The notes: generated by a model not told the origin, from the letters alone. A DNA stretch of 64,000 nt from Flagellimonas pelagia (GCF_003584135.1 NZ_QXFI01000031.1:1-64000), one strand, 5' to 3'; shown: positions 26,455 through 35,605, numbered from the stretch's first letter. Made by a program: numbers and translations.

Positions 26455-26791
26455 ATGTTTCGGTTATCTGATTTACTGTTTTTGATCGATGAAGTAGAAG
26501 GATTTTGGAATTCTTTCCACTCCCTTTGTTCAAGGGTTTCTAAAAATAGGGAGAGCCGCCCGTGTTTTATGTTAATTTTAACCTAAAATCCCCCAACGAC
26601 AGGCTTAAAACTGCAAACGACCTCCTTGTGTAATTGACCGATGTAATTATCCTTCGCTGAAACCACCCAGTTTTAATAACACAAAGTGTAGAAAAACATT
26701 TGGCTTCACCAATGAGATGTGTCATTTTATAAGCTGGCGTTTTCCGTAACTTGAAATGTAATTATCGGCTCCTATAAATCTACAAAATCAT
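26455..26791. promoter_or_regulatory. Divergent intergenic region (337 bases) with TGA-N6-TCA dyad and direct repeat
   Basis: No gene is seen. It separates the minus-strand TldD gene from the plus-strand racemase gene and should hold both promoters. A TGA-N6-TCA dyad lies at 26713-26724, and a TAACTTGA element starts 28.5 bases past its centre at 26747, similar to the spacing seen in the stress cluster. An 11-base direct repeat ATGTAATTATC occurs at 26641-26651 and 26756-26766. Confidence 0.45.
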
Positions 26792-27475
26792 ATGAAAATC
26801 TTAGGAATGATCGGTGGTACCTCTTGGCACTCCACCATTGAATATTACAGATTGATCAATCAAATGGCGTCCAAAATTATTGGCGAACAGGCCAACCCGC
26901 CTTTGATCATCCATAGCATCAACATAGAACTAATGCGGGAACAGAACAAGGAAAAGATCAATGCAAAATATCTGGAAACCTCCTTAAAGCTACAGGAAGT
27001 AGGTACCGAAGCCATAGTCATCTGCGCCAATACGCCCCACATGGTCTATGACTTTGTTCAACCCAAAATTGAAATCCCCATTTTGCACATTGCAGATGCC
27101 ACGGGAACGGAAGCACAACGGTTAGGATTGAAGAAATTAGGTTTATTGGGAAACAAACCCACCATGACCGGAGATTTCATTCCAAAAGTGCTGAAGAAAA
27201 ATTATGGGATTGAAACAATCATACCGGAAGAAGGTGACATTCCCCAAGCACATCACTATGTTTCCAAAGAATTGACTCAAGGTATTTTTTCGGAAGAAGC
27301 CAAAGCTTTTTTTTTGGAGCAGATCCATGTATTACGAAAGAGAGGCGCAGATGGCATTATATTGGGGTGTACCGAACTGCCGCTATTAATAAAACCTGAT
27401 GATGTTGATATGCCCACTCTCGCCACTACCGACCTTCATGCACAAATGGCGGTGGATTTCATATTCAGCGAATGA
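26792..27475 (+). CDS. Aspartate/glutamate racemase-family protein
   Basis: A 227-residue member of the Asp/Glu/hydantoin racemase superfamily, which uses two cysteines to invert the alpha carbon without a cofactor. Both cysteines are present: Cys in VICANTPHMV near residue 81 and Cys in ILGCTELPLLI near residue 193. The N-terminus MKILGMIGGTSWHSTIEYYRLIN is characteristic of aspartate racemase. The likely product is D-aspartate, but glutamate or other amino acids cannot be excluded. It is a single gene on the plus strand, 124 bases before the peroxiredoxin gene. Confidence 0.88.
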   Translation: MKILGMIGGTSWHSTIEYYRLINQMASKIIGEQANPPLIIHSINIELMREQNKEKINAKYLETSLKLQEVGTEAIVICANTPHMVYDFVQPKIEIPILHIADATGTEAQRLGLKKLGLLGNKPTMTGDFIPKVLKKNYGIETIIPEEGDIPQAHHYVSKELTQGIFSEEAKAFFLEQIHVLRKRGADGIILGCTELPLLIKPDDVDMPTLATTDLHAQMAVDFIFSE

Positions 27476-27517
27476 ATCTCTACGTTATCCGTTAAACCCA
27501 TGTTAAAAGAGAGCTGT

Positions 27518-27531
27518 GTAACCTTGGTTAC
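27518..27531. promoter_or_regulatory. Inverted repeat upstream of peroxiredoxin gene
   Basis: Perfect arms GTAACC and GGTTAC are separated by TT. The site ends 68 bases before the peroxiredoxin start codon and could be an operator. No regulator is encoded beside it and I found no second copy. Confidence 0.3.
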
Positions 27532-27599
27532 CGGTAGGCCTATTTTTATAAGGTAATTTTATCAAGAATTAAAAAACAATAAATTTATCTTATACTATT

Positions 27600-28265
27600 A
27601 TGGAAAACGCTTATCTAGAAACCGAAAAAGCTTATCAAATGCCACGAATCGGGGATACAGCTCCAGATTTTGAAGCAGTAACTACCAAAGGAAAAATCAA
27701 GTTCTCAGAATTTGCAAAAGATAAATGGGTTGTCATGTTCTCCCACCCTGCAGATTTCACACCCGTTTGTACTACGGAAATGAGTGGTTTTGCTCAGCGT
27801 AAAGGTGAGTTTGATGCATTGAACACCGAGCTTTTGGGTCTTAGCATTGACAGTATCCATGCTCACTTGGGATGGGTACAGAACGTAAGACAAAACACCG
27901 GGGTGTACTTTGATTTTCCCATTATTGCCGATTTGGATATGAAGGTGGCCAAGCTCTATGGAATGCTTCAGCCGAATGAAAGTATGACTGCTGCGGTAAG
28001 GGCCGTGTTCTTCATCGATCCAGCAAAAAAGGTACGCTTGGTGATGTACTATCCCTTGAACGTGGGACGTAACATGGATGAAATCTTGAGGGCTTTGGAA
28101 GCACTTCAAACCTCTGACAAATACAAAGTGGCCATGCCATTGGATTGGAAAAAAGGAGACAAGGTCATTGTAGGACCTCCAAAAACCTTGGATGAACTCA
28201 ATGCACGTATTGCAGACGATTCCCTTGAAAAAGTGGATTGGTATCTTGCAAAAAAAGAACTTTAA
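27600..28265 (+). CDS. 1-Cys peroxiredoxin (Prx6 type)
   Basis: Cytoplasmic thiol peroxidase of 221 residues that reduces hydrogen peroxide and organic peroxides. The peroxidatic cysteine is in FSHPADFTPVCTTEM (PxxxT/SxxC pattern, about residue 57), and the conserved Arg lies in AVRAVFFIDPAKKVR near residue 133. Length and the long C-terminal extension (residues 165-221, MPLDWKKGDKVIVGPP) are typical for the Prx6 group, and no resolving cysteine is apparent. It is followed by a hairpin and then by a CstB-like sulfur enzyme gene, a pairing that suits peroxide or reactive sulfur defence. Confidence 0.95.
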   Translation: MENAYLETEKAYQMPRIGDTAPDFEAVTTKGKIKFSEFAKDKWVVMFSHPADFTPVCTTEMSGFAQRKGEFDALNTELLGLSIDSIHAHLGWVQNVRQNTGVYFDFPIIADLDMKVAKLYGMLQPNESMTAAVRAVFFIDPAKKVRLVMYYPLNVGRNMDEILRALEALQTSDKYKVAMPLDWKKGDKVIVGPPKTLDELNARIADDSLEKVDWYLAKKEL

Positions 28266-28277
28266 GATTTGTTGAAT

Positions 28278-28305
28278 AAGGGCGCCTTGCAAGAAAGGCG
28301 CCCTT
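28278..28305 (+). terminator. Hairpin between peroxiredoxin and persulfide dioxygenase genes
   Basis: Perfect 11-base arms at 28278-28288 and 28295-28305 enclose a 6-base loop. It starts 12 bases after the peroxiredoxin stop codon. There is no T run after it, so it may act as a weak terminator or a transcript-stabilising end. Confidence 0.55.
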
Positions 28306-28320
28306 CTAACCAAAAAGCTT

Positions 28321-29649
28321 ATGGAAATAAAACAATTTGAATACAAACCACTTGCCCATTATTCCTATGCCGTTGTCAGCAACGGTGAAATGGCGGTCAT
28401 TGACCCAGAAAGGAACCCAATGCAGTACTATGCTTTCGCCCAAGAACATGAGGCAAAAATTGTGGCGGTGATAGAGACACATCCCCATGCGGATTTTGTA
28501 AGTTCCCATTTGCAAATCCATCAAGAAACGGGAGCTGTTATCTATCACAGTAAAATGTTGGGTGCCGATTATGAATACCATCCTTTTGATGAAGGGGATA
28601 GTATACAGATCGGCTATATTACCATTTCTGCCCGTAACACGCCGGGGCACTCCCCTGATAGCATTACCGTGGTTGCCGAGCAAGCCGGAAAGATGGCCTT
28701 ATTCACTGGTGACACTCTTTTTATTGGTGATGTGGGACGGCCTGATTTGAGGGAAAAAGCAGGGAACATGACTGCAAAGCGTCAAGAGTTGGCCGAAATG
28801 ATGTACGATACCATCCAAAACAAATTCAAGGAATTTCCAGATGGTGCCTTGGTGTACCCAGCCCATGGGGCCGGTTCACTTTGTGGAAAAAATCTGAGCT
28901 CAGACAATAGCAGTACCATGGGGAATGAAAGAATGGGCAACTGGGCCTTTAAACCACAATCCAAGGAAGAATTCGTGGGAACCCTTCTGGACAGTCAACC
29001 TTTTATACCATCCTATTTTGGTTTTGATGTGGATACCAATCGCAGAGGTCCGGAAAACCTAAGGACGTCTGTTGCGAAGGTTCCCTTCAAACTTAATACC
29101 ACTGCGGAAGGATTGATCATTGACGTACGTGATGAAGTAGTATTCAAAAAAGGACACTTGCCCGGAAGTATCAATGTAATGGCTGTTTCTGAAAACTCCA
29201 AGTTTGAAACATGGTTGGGAGCCATTGTGGAACCCAACGAACCCTTCAGCATTGTGATAGACAAACCCGAGGATTTGGATATGATCTTGGAACGCGTGGC
29301 CAAAATTGGATACGAAAAACAGGTGAAACTGGTTTTGACCTTGGATGAATCTAAACTTGTCCAAAGCAATAAATTGGATTTAAGCGATTTCAAGAAAAAT
29401 AAAGACGGCTATACCATTGTGGATATTCGCAACCAAAGTGAGGTGGAAGAAGGGAAGTTTTTTGAACAAGCCATCAACATTCCATTGAATGATCTCCGAA
29501 AATCCGTGGATCAAATCCCTATGGACAAACCTTTGATCGTTCATTGTGCCGGTGGTTACCGAAGTACTGCAGGAAGTAGTATCTTGGAGAAATTGGTGGA
29601 TAAAGTCCCCGTATATGATCTTGGTGAAAATGTCAACGATTTCAAATAA
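28321..29649 (+). CDS. Persulfide dioxygenase-rhodanese fusion (CstB-like)
   Basis: A 442-residue fusion. The N-terminal metallo-beta-lactamase domain (residues 1-240) has the metal motif THPHADFVSSH, in which the usual second-His position after Asp is Phe, as in ETHE1-like iron dioxygenases, then GHSPDS, GDTLFIGDVGRPDL and YPAHGAGS. A pseudo-rhodanese domain (LIIDVRDEVVFKKGHLPGSINV, residues about 262-345) lacks an active cysteine. A C-terminal rhodanese domain has the catalytic Cys in VHCAGGYRST near residue 407. This order and length match staphylococcal CstB, which oxidises persulfides to sulfite and transfers sulfur to form thiosulfate. The role here is therefore sulfide or persulfide detoxification; the match in layout is clear, activity is inferred. 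Confidence 0.85.
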   Translation: MEIKQFEYKPLAHYSYAVVSNGEMAVIDPERNPMQYYAFAQEHEAKIVAVIETHPHADFVSSHLQIHQETGAVIYHSKMLGADYEYHPFDEGDSIQIGYITISARNTPGHSPDSITVVAEQAGKMALFTGDTLFIGDVGRPDLREKAGNMTAKRQELAEMMYDTIQNKFKEFPDGALVYPAHGAGSLCGKNLSSDNSSTMGNERMGNWAFKPQSKEEFVGTLLDSQPFIPSYFGFDVDTNRRGPENLRTSVAKVPFKLNTTAEGLIIDVRDEVVFKKGHLPGSINVMAVSENSKFETWLGAIVEPNEPFSIVIDKPEDLDMILERVAKIGYEKQVKLVLTLDESKLVQSNKLDLSDFKKNKDGYTIVDIRNQSEVEEGKFFEQAINIPLNDLRKSVDQIPMDKPLIVHCAGGYRSTAGSSILEKLVDKVPVYDLGENVNDFK

Positions 29650-29654
29650 TAATG

Positions 29655-29680
29655 AAAAGCCCTTCTAAAGAAGGGTTTTT
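29655..29680 (+). terminator. Terminator after CstB-like gene
   Basis: CCCTTC (29660-29665) pairs with GAAGGG (29670-29675) around a 4-base loop, flanked by A-rich sequence on the left and a T5 run on the right. It starts just past the stop codon. Because the neighbouring alcohol dehydrogenase gene converges on it, it may serve both strands. Confidence 0.75.
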
Positions 29681-29703
29681 ACTTTTTAACAGATTCCTAA
29701 TCT

Positions 29704-30744
29704 TCAAAAGGAATCCACTACCAAAACACCTTTGTTGGTAAACTTGTCCATATTGGGTAATTCCACAGTGATATTCTCCAAGGAAATGGTGCGTTCCACC
29801 AACTTTTCAGGTTGGAGCTTGCCCTCTTTAATCATTTCGAGCATGGCCGAATAACGAAAGGCCTGCATACCATGACTGCCTATAATTTCCAGTTCATTGG
29901 CCAAAACTTTGTCCATGGGTACTTTTGGGTGCTGATGGTCTCCCGTCATCAAACCTACCTGAATATGTTTTCCCCTTTTTCTCAAGTTGGCAACGGAATT
30001 GAAACAGGTTGCTTGACTTCCCAAAGCATCCAAGGACACATGTGCGCCTCCATGGGTCAATGCTTTCACTTCCTCTACCACATTGCTTGATTTGGATGCA
30101 TTCACCGTTTTGGTCGCTCCCAATGCGGTAGCCAACTTCAAGGTTTCATCATTGATGTCGATGGCGATGACCTGTGCTTCCAAGGCATTGGCAATCATAA
30201 TAGCGGAAAGACCTACACCCCCACAACCATGAATGGCCACAAACTGCCCTCCTTGCACTTTCCCTTGATCTACCACAGCCCTGAAAGAAGTGACAAACCT
30301 ACAACCCAAAATGGCAGCTGTAATATCAGCGATCTCCTCTGGAAGTTTCACCAAATTGATGTCTGCATGATCCAAGGTTACGTATTCAGCAAAGGAGCCC
30401 CAATGAGTAAACCCTGGTTGGGTTTGGTTATCACATACCTGATGGTTCCCTGAATGGCATTCGGGGCAGGTACCACATCCACAGACAAAGGGAACGGTCA
30501 CCCTATCCCCCACTTTGAAGTTTTTGACATCTTTTCCGACCTCGGCAACAATGCCTACCAATTCATGCCCCGGCACATGGGGCAATTCAATATCGGCGTC
30601 ATGCCCCATCCAACCATGCCAGTCACTTCGGCATAACCCTGTAGCGGTTACTTTTACCACCACTCCATGATTTTTTGGAGTGGGATCAACCACATTTTGT
30701 AAGGTAATAGGACCTTGGAACTTTTCATAAACAATGGCTCTCAT
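29704..30744 (-). CDS. Zinc-dependent alcohol dehydrogenase (MDR family)
   Basis: A 346-residue medium-chain dehydrogenase. The catalytic zinc ligands fit Cys in [14 protein letters not shown] near residue 38 and the GHE motif in [12 protein letters not shown] near residue 60. The structural zinc lobe is [17 protein letters not shown] (four cysteines around residues 90-107). The Rossmann motif reads [27 protein letters not shown], with the Asp after the last strand suggesting NAD preference. The substrate is unknown; relatives are annotated as alcohol dehydrogenases or zinc-binding oxidoreductases. It stands apart from the ABC operon downstream of the same strand, with a 76-base gap. Confidence 0.88.
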   Translation of the reverse strand: MRAIVYEKFQGPITLQNVVDPTPKNHGVVVKVTATGLCRSDWHGWMGHDADIELPHVPGHELVGIVAEVGKDVKNFKVGDRVTVPFVCGCGTCPECHSGNHQVCDNQTQPGFTHWGSFAEYVTLDHADINLVKLPEEIADITAAILGCRFVTSFRAVVDQGKVQGGQFVAIHGCGGVGLSAIMIANALEAQVIAIDINDETLKLATALGATKTVNASKSSNVVEEVKALTHGGAHVSLDALGSQATCFNSVANLRKRGKHIQVGLMTGDHQHPKVPMDKVLANELEIIGSHGMQAFRYSAMLEMIKEGKLQPEKLVERTISLENITVELPNMDKFTNKGVLVVDSF

Positions 30745-30820
30745 CTGCTTTCAATTGGTATGGCAAACAAATGTAAAATGAAAACCTGGGGTTTGGGCAA
30801 ATCTCCCTGCTATAAAATAA

Positions 30821-31939
30821 TCAGTTGGTCTTTTTGTAATTCAACATGGCCCAACCATTGAGTCCAATGGCAAAAAGGGCAATGGTCAGCAAATGGGGAA
30901 CGATGTCGGAAAAAGTACTCCCCTTTAGAACAATCATCCGCAACACCCTGATCAAATAGCTCAATGGGTTTATCTTGATGGTTTCCTGGGCCCATTCGGG
31001 CATACTTTCAATGGGAGTGAAAAGGCCACCCATCAAAATAAACACCATCATAAAAAAGTACATGACAAACATGGCCTGTTGCTGCGTTTCGCTATAGGTG
31101 GAAACCAACAATCCGAAGCCCAAAACGGCCAACAAATACACCGCGATGAAGCCATACAGCAACAACAAACTTCCCACGGGAACAATACCATAAATGACCC
31201 AAGAGACAATCAACCCTAAAGTAAAGACTACATTCCCCAAAACCCAAAAGGGTATCATTTTTCCCAGAATAAAATGATGCTTTTTGATTGGGGTCACGTT
31301 CACTTGTTCAATGGTACCCACTTCCTTTTCCTTCACAATGTTCAATGCGGACAGAAAGCCACCCACCATGGTCACCAAAATTGCCAAGATTCCAGGAACC
31401 ATGAATACCTTATAACTCAAATGGGGATTGTACCAGTTGGAAAAAGTCACCTCTGCCCTATGGGGTGTAGAGTTCCTTCCAACGGAATGAATTTCCGTTT
31501 GCAACTTTCCATTGTATTCTTTGATGACCTCTTGCATATAGGCCGCTCCCAAATTGGCCTTGGTTCCATTGATGGCATTCACGGCCAAAAACAGTTTCTG
31601 TGTTTTGTTCTTCACCAAATCCCTTTTAAAATTGGGCGGAATCAGAAGGACCAAATCCGCGGCATCGGATTCAATGGAACGATAAGCCTTATCGTACGAC
31701 GCGTCGGTGGATACAATATTGAAATAATTGGAGCCGGATATTTTGGAAATCAATTCTTGGGTATAGGTAGAGTGGTCTTGGTCCACCAAAGCCACATTGA
31801 TGTTCTTCACCGCATAATCCGCGGCCCAGGGCAAAATGAGTAATTGCATAACGGGCATGAACAGGATCAAGGCAACGATCGATCGGTTCCTGAAAATCTG
31901 TTTGAATTCTTTGTAGAGCAAAAACTTGATGGTTCTCAT
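30821..31939 (-). CDS. ABC-2 type permease (second of pair)
   Basis: A 372-residue inner-membrane permease of the ABC2_membrane_3/YhhJ type. One N-terminal helix (IVALILFMPVMQLLILP), a large periplasmic domain (residues about 40-180) and five C-terminal helices are visible (FMVPGILAILVTMVGGFLSAL onward). The segment NIVKEKEVGTIEQVNVTP is the cytoplasmic coupling region typical of this family. Its start overlaps the stop of the other permease gene by 4 bases. With the two ATPases, the HlyD-like adaptor and the TolC-like channel it forms a tripartite exporter, likely for toxic organic compounds. Confidence 0.9.
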   Translation of the reverse strand: MRTIKFLLYKEFKQIFRNRSIVALILFMPVMQLLILPWAADYAVKNINVALVDQDHSTYTQELISKISGSNYFNIVSTDASYDKAYRSIESDAADLVLLIPPNFKRDLVKNKTQKLFLAVNAINGTKANLGAAYMQEVIKEYNGKLQTEIHSVGRNSTPHRAEVTFSNWYNPHLSYKVFMVPGILAILVTMVGGFLSALNIVKEKEVGTIEQVNVTPIKKHHFILGKMIPFWVLGNVVFTLGLIVSWVIYGIVPVGSLLLLYGFIAVYLLAVLGFGLLVSTYSETQQQAMFVMYFFMMVFILMGGLFTPIESMPEWAQETIKINPLSYLIRVLRMIVLKGSTFSDIVPHLLTIALFAIGLNGWAMLNYKKTN

Positions 31940-33036
31940 GCCAGCCTAATTTTAAAGTTCTTGATACTGATTCCGAGGAAAAACACCGTGATACCCATCA
32001 AAATCAAACTCTCTTTCCATACCGCGGCAAAGCCCAGACCCTTGATCATGATATCCTTCACAATGATGTAAAACCATTTGGCAGGAACAATGTTCGAGAT
32101 CATACGAAGCGGAAAAGGCATATTTTCAATAGGGAACATGAACCCACTGAAGAGAACAGTAGGCAATAGCATACCCATCAACGAAATCAACATGGCCACC
32201 TGTTGGGTCTGCGTTTTTATGGAAATAAAAATTCCCAAAGAAAGACAGGTCGATATAAACAGGGCACTCTCACCAAACAGCAACAATACATTTCCCTTGA
32301 TGGGCACTCCCAGCACATAAACACTCAACAATAAAATGGAGACGATGTTCAGCATGGAAAGGATAAAATAAGGCACTACTTTGGAAACAATCACCATGAT
32401 AGGTTTGAAGGGTGATACCAACAACACTTCCATGGTGCCCATCTCCTTTTCACGAACGATGGAAATGGCCGTCATCATCACACAGACCAGCATCAAGATC
32501 AGGGCCATGACCCCGGGCACAAAATTGGGGGCTCCTTTGAGTTGCGGGTTGTACAACATGCGAACCTCCGGAATAATGGTATAGGGCATGGAGGCATTCA
32601 GGGAATTGGTATAATCTCGAATGATGGCCGTAAGGTAATTTTCGATGGTGGTGGCGTGGTTGGGATCGGAGGCATCGGCCAAAATCTGTACTTGGGCCAC
32701 ATGTTTGGTCATCAGGTTTTTCTCAAAATCCTTGGGTAGGATCAAAGCGGCCTTGCTCTTTCCCTTTTTAAAGGAAGCTTCCACATCCTGCACATCAAAA
32801 GTGACCGATGCAATATCGAAATACTCACTCGCCTGTACCTTGGAGATGATTTCTTTGGATGCACGGTCCTGCGCCTGATCGATTACCAAAAGATCCGTGT
32901 TCTTCACCTCATTGGAAAGTACAAACCCAAAAATGAGCACTTGTACAATGGGCATACCGAACAATATCAGGAGTGTCTTTTTATCCCTGAGCACGTGGGT
33001 GAATTCCTTTTTTATGAAAACCAACAGTCTTTTCAT
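31936..33036 (-). CDS. ABC-2 type permease (first of pair)
   Basis: A 366-residue permease paralogous to the next gene: N-terminal helix (LLILFGMPIVQVLIFGFVLS), a large outer loop and C-terminal helices, with the coupling motif SIVREKEMGTMEVLLVSP matching the KEKEVGTIE motif in its partner. The pair probably forms a heterodimer. It lies 6 bases after the stop of the second ATPase gene and overlaps the next permease gene by 4 bases. The order resembles the E. coli YhiI-RbbA-YhhJ locus, in which the ATPases and one permease are fused into a single protein. Confidence 0.9.
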   Translation of the reverse strand: MKRLLVFIKKEFTHVLRDKKTLLILFGMPIVQVLIFGFVLSNEVKNTDLLVIDQAQDRASKEIISKVQASEYFDIASVTFDVQDVEASFKKGKSKAALILPKDFEKNLMTKHVAQVQILADASDPNHATTIENYLTAIIRDYTNSLNASMPYTIIPEVRMLYNPQLKGAPNFVPGVMALILMLVCVMMTAISIVREKEMGTMEVLLVSPFKPIMVIVSKVVPYFILSMLNIVSILLLSVYVLGVPIKGNVLLLFGESALFISTCLSLGIFISIKTQTQQVAMLISLMGMLLPTVLFSGFMFPIENMPFPLRMISNIVPAKWFYIIVKDIMIKGLGFAAVWKESLILMGITVFFLGISIKNFKIRLA

Positions 33037-33042
33037 CTTGTT

Positions 33043-33783
33043 CTATTCTGCTCTAGTGGCCTGCCGGGCCAATTTGTAAAACACTTCGTCCATGGATTCC
33101 GCTTCAAACTGCATCTTTAGATTTTTTGGTGTGTCCAAGGCCTTGATCTTTCCATCCACCATGATGGACAATCGATCGCAATACTCGGCTTCATCCATAT
33201 AGTGTGTGGTCACAAAAACGGTGATGCCATTGTGGGCCGCCTCATAGATCAATTCCCAAAATTGGCGACGGGTCAAGGGATCCACACCCCCGGTAGGTTC
33301 ATCCAAAAAAACGATTTTGGGCTGATGGATGATCGCAATGGAAAATGAAAGCTTTTGTTTCCATCCCAAGGGAAGGTCCACTACCAATTCTTTTCGGACG
33401 GAAGTAAGCCCCAATCGCTCGATCAGTTCTTCCGTTTTGTTTTTGATCTGCTCATTGTTCAACCCGTAAATGCCGCCAAAAAACCGAATGTTTTCCACCA
33501 CGGTCAAATCCTCGTATAGGGAAAACTTCTGGCTCATATAGCCAATATTTTTCTTGATGGATTCCGTCTCTTTGTAAATATCAAAACCAGCTACTTTTGC
33601 CTCTCCGGATGTTGGAACCGACAATCCGCACAACATTCTCATGGCCGTGGTCTTTCCTGCTCCATTGGCACCCAAGAAACCAAAGATCTCCCCTTTCCTC
33701 ACCTGAAAGGTAATAGCATCCGTGGCAGTGAAATCACCAAACTTTTTGGTGAGCTTATCGGCCTGTATCACTACTTCTTCCAT
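33043..33783 (-). CDS. ABC transporter ATPase (second of pair)
   Basis: Nucleotide-binding subunit of the exporter. I start at ATG 33783 (MEEVVIQADKLTKKFG), which gives 246 residues; the longer frame to 33822 would run into the upstream ATPase gene. Walker A is GANGAGKTTAMRMLCG, the Q-loop is near YMSQKFSLYEDLT, and Walker B with D-loop is KIVFLDEPTGGVDPLTRR. The signature region reads LPLGWKQKLSFSIAI instead of LSGGMKQ, a degenerate LSGGQ loop, so this half-site may bind ATP without efficient hydrolysis. Its partner encoded upstream has a normal signature, suggesting an asymmetric ATPase pair. Confidence 0.9.
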   Translation of the reverse strand: MEEVVIQADKLTKKFGDFTATDAITFQVRKGEIFGFLGANGAGKTTAMRMLCGLSVPTSGEAKVAGFDIYKETESIKKNIGYMSQKFSLYEDLTVVENIRFFGGIYGLNNEQIKNKTEELIERLGLTSVRKELVVDLPLGWKQKLSFSIAIIHQPKIVFLDEPTGGVDPLTRRQFWELIYEAAHNGITVFVTTHYMDEAEYCDRLSIMVDGKIKALDTPKNLKMQFEAESMDEVFYKLARQATRAE

Positions 33784-33790
33784 CCTAAAA

Positions 33791-34696
33791 TCAATGTAAC
33801 AGGTTAATAAAACAATCCTCAATGGTCACCTCGGCCTCTCCCACCTCTACTTCGGTCAAACCATTTTGCTGTAGATGTTGGGCAATTTCCGAAGCATCCA
33901 TTTGATGGTCTTTCTCGACAGAAACATGGGCATACTCCCCAAAGGCATAGCTTTTGGTAGAGGGTACAGATTTTAATACCTCCAAAAGCCTGTAACGGTC
34001 ATTGGCCTTCACCCTAAAAAGTTGATTTCCATAATTTTTCACCAAATCTTGTGGTGTATCGATGGACAAAATACTTCCTGATTGAATCAAAGCGATGCGA
34101 TCACACATCGATGCCTCGTCCATATAAGGTGTAGAGACCACAATGCTGATATTCTGTTGCTTCAGTTTTTTGAGCATTTCCCAAAATTCCCTTCGGGAAA
34201 CAGGGTCGACACCCGTGGTAGGTTCATCCAGGAACAACACTTTCGGCTTGTGGATCAAGGCACAACATAGCGCCAATTTCTGCTTCATCCCGCCTGAAAG
34301 CTTCCCTGCCCTTCGGTTCTTGAAGGGTTCCAATTGCACATAAATGTCCTCTATTAAATGGTAATTTTCCTGAATGGTGGTGTTGAATACCGTAGCAAAA
34401 AAGTGTAGGTTTTCCTCCACGGTAAGATCTTGGTACAGGCTAAACTTTCCGGGCATGTAACCCACGGCGTTCCGAATGGCCCTCCAATCCTTGACTACAT
34501 CCCAATGATGCACTTGGGCCGAGCCACCATCAGGCAACAATAAGGTGGTCAATATTCGAAAAATGCTGGTTTTTCCGGCCCCATCAGGACCGATGAGACC
34601 AAAAATCTCTCCTTCGTTGACCTCAAAAGAGACTTTTTCCACGGCGGGTTTACCGTCATATTGTTTGCTGATATTTTCGGCGATTACAGCTTTCAT
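33791..34696 (-). CDS. ABC transporter ATPase (first of pair)
   Basis: A 301-residue nucleotide-binding subunit. Walker A GPDGAGKTSIFRILTT, signature LSGGMKQKLALCCAL, Walker B VLFLDEPTTGVDPVSRREFW and the switch region VVSTPYMDEA are present, where the usual switch His is replaced by Pro (STPYM). The last 70 residues form an extension (YRLLEVLKSVPSTKSYAFGEYAHVSV) common in drug-exporter ATPases. It follows the HlyD-like gene by one base and precedes the second ATPase gene by 7 bases. The missing switch His here, together with the degenerate signature in the partner, supports complementary active sites in a heterodimer. Confidence 0.92.
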   Translation of the reverse strand: MKAVIAENISKQYDGKPAVEKVSFEVNEGEIFGLIGPDGAGKTSIFRILTTLLLPDGGSAQVHHWDVVKDWRAIRNAVGYMPGKFSLYQDLTVEENLHFFATVFNTTIQENYHLIEDIYVQLEPFKNRRAGKLSGGMKQKLALCCALIHKPKVLFLDEPTTGVDPVSRREFWEMLKKLKQQNISIVVSTPYMDEASMCDRIALIQSGSILSIDTPQDLVKNYGNQLFRVKANDRYRLLEVLKSVPSTKSYAFGEYAHVSVEKDHQMDASEIAQHLQQNGLTEVEVGEAEVTIEDCFINLLH

Positions 34697-34697
34697 T

Positions 34698-35594
34698 TCA
34701 GAATTTCACTTCTCCGTACATACCAATTTTCAAGTAACCATCATTGGGCACCTTAATTTTTACCGCATAAACCAAATTGGCTCGCTCCTCCTTGGTTTGG
34801 ATGGTCTTGGGCGTAAACTCTGCCTTGTCACTTACCCATTCTACAGTACCTTCATAGGTTTTATAATCTTCCGAAGCGCTATCGATCAAAACCTTTACCT
34901 GCTGACCAATCTTTACTTCCGGAAGCAATTCTCCCGTAATGTAGGCCCGTAGGGTCAGGGTTTCCAAATTGGCAATACTGTACAAGGGAGCTCCTTGAAC
35001 GGTGGTTTCGTTTTCCTCGGCAAACTTGGTCAAAACGGTACCCTTGACCTTATTGATGATCTTGCATTTTTCCAGCTTGTCGTTCAACTGGCGTATCTGT
35101 GCCTGTAAGGGTTCGGTTTCGTTCACCAGACTCGAAGTACTGATGGAAAGCGTTGATTTTTGGGCCTTTATTTGGTTTTCAATGATCTCCACTTGCGAAT
35201 TGGCATCGTCGAGGGCCTTTTGCGGAGCCGCTTTTCCGTTGACCAGATTCTGGACACGCTGTTGCTCCCGTTTGGCCTGTCTTAATTGCTCTTCCAAGGA
35301 AGAGAGTTGTACCGCAATGTCCGGTCTCCTGTTCAACAATACCTTGATCTGGGCCTCCAATTGTTGTTTTTGTAGATACACTTGGGTACTATCCACATAA
35401 CCTAAATACTCCCCAATTTCCAAGGTTTGGCCTTCTTCAAGATTTAGTTGTTTGATCACACCGTTGGCTTCGGAAGCAATGTTTACCTCAGTGGCCTCAA
35501 AAGTGCCCGAAGCATCATACAATCCATTCGTATCGGAACAGGAAATGGCCAACAACAGTAGCGCGGCAGTTGATATTTGAATTCGTCTCATCAT
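34698..35594 (-). CDS. HlyD-like membrane fusion lipoprotein
   Basis: Periplasmic adaptor of 298 residues linking the ABC permeases to the TolC-like channel. The N-terminus is a signal peptide ending in LLAISC, with Cys19 as a lipid-modified residue. A biotinyl-lipoyl half motif (VNIASEANGVIKQLNLEEGQTLEIGEYLGYVDST, residues about 37-70) is followed by a long coiled-coil hairpin (about 72-165) and the second lipoyl half with a beta-barrel (IINKVKGTVLTKFAEENETTVQGAPLYSIANLETL). It sits 11 bases after the TolC-like stop codon. Homologous in role to YhiI. Confidence 0.92.
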   Translation of the reverse strand: MMRRIQISTAALLLLAISCSDTNGLYDASGTFEATEVNIASEANGVIKQLNLEEGQTLEIGEYLGYVDSTQVYLQKQQLEAQIKVLLNRRPDIAVQLSSLEEQLRQAKREQQRVQNLVNGKAAPQKALDDANSQVEIIENQIKAQKSTLSISTSSLVNETEPLQAQIRQLNDKLEKCKIINKVKGTVLTKFAEENETTVQGAPLYSIANLETLTLRAYITGELLPEVKIGQQVKVLIDSASEDYKTYEGTVEWVSDKAEFTPKTIQTKEERANLVYAVKIKVPNDGYLKIGMYGEVKF

Positions 35595-35605
35595 GGTATC
35601 GGTAA

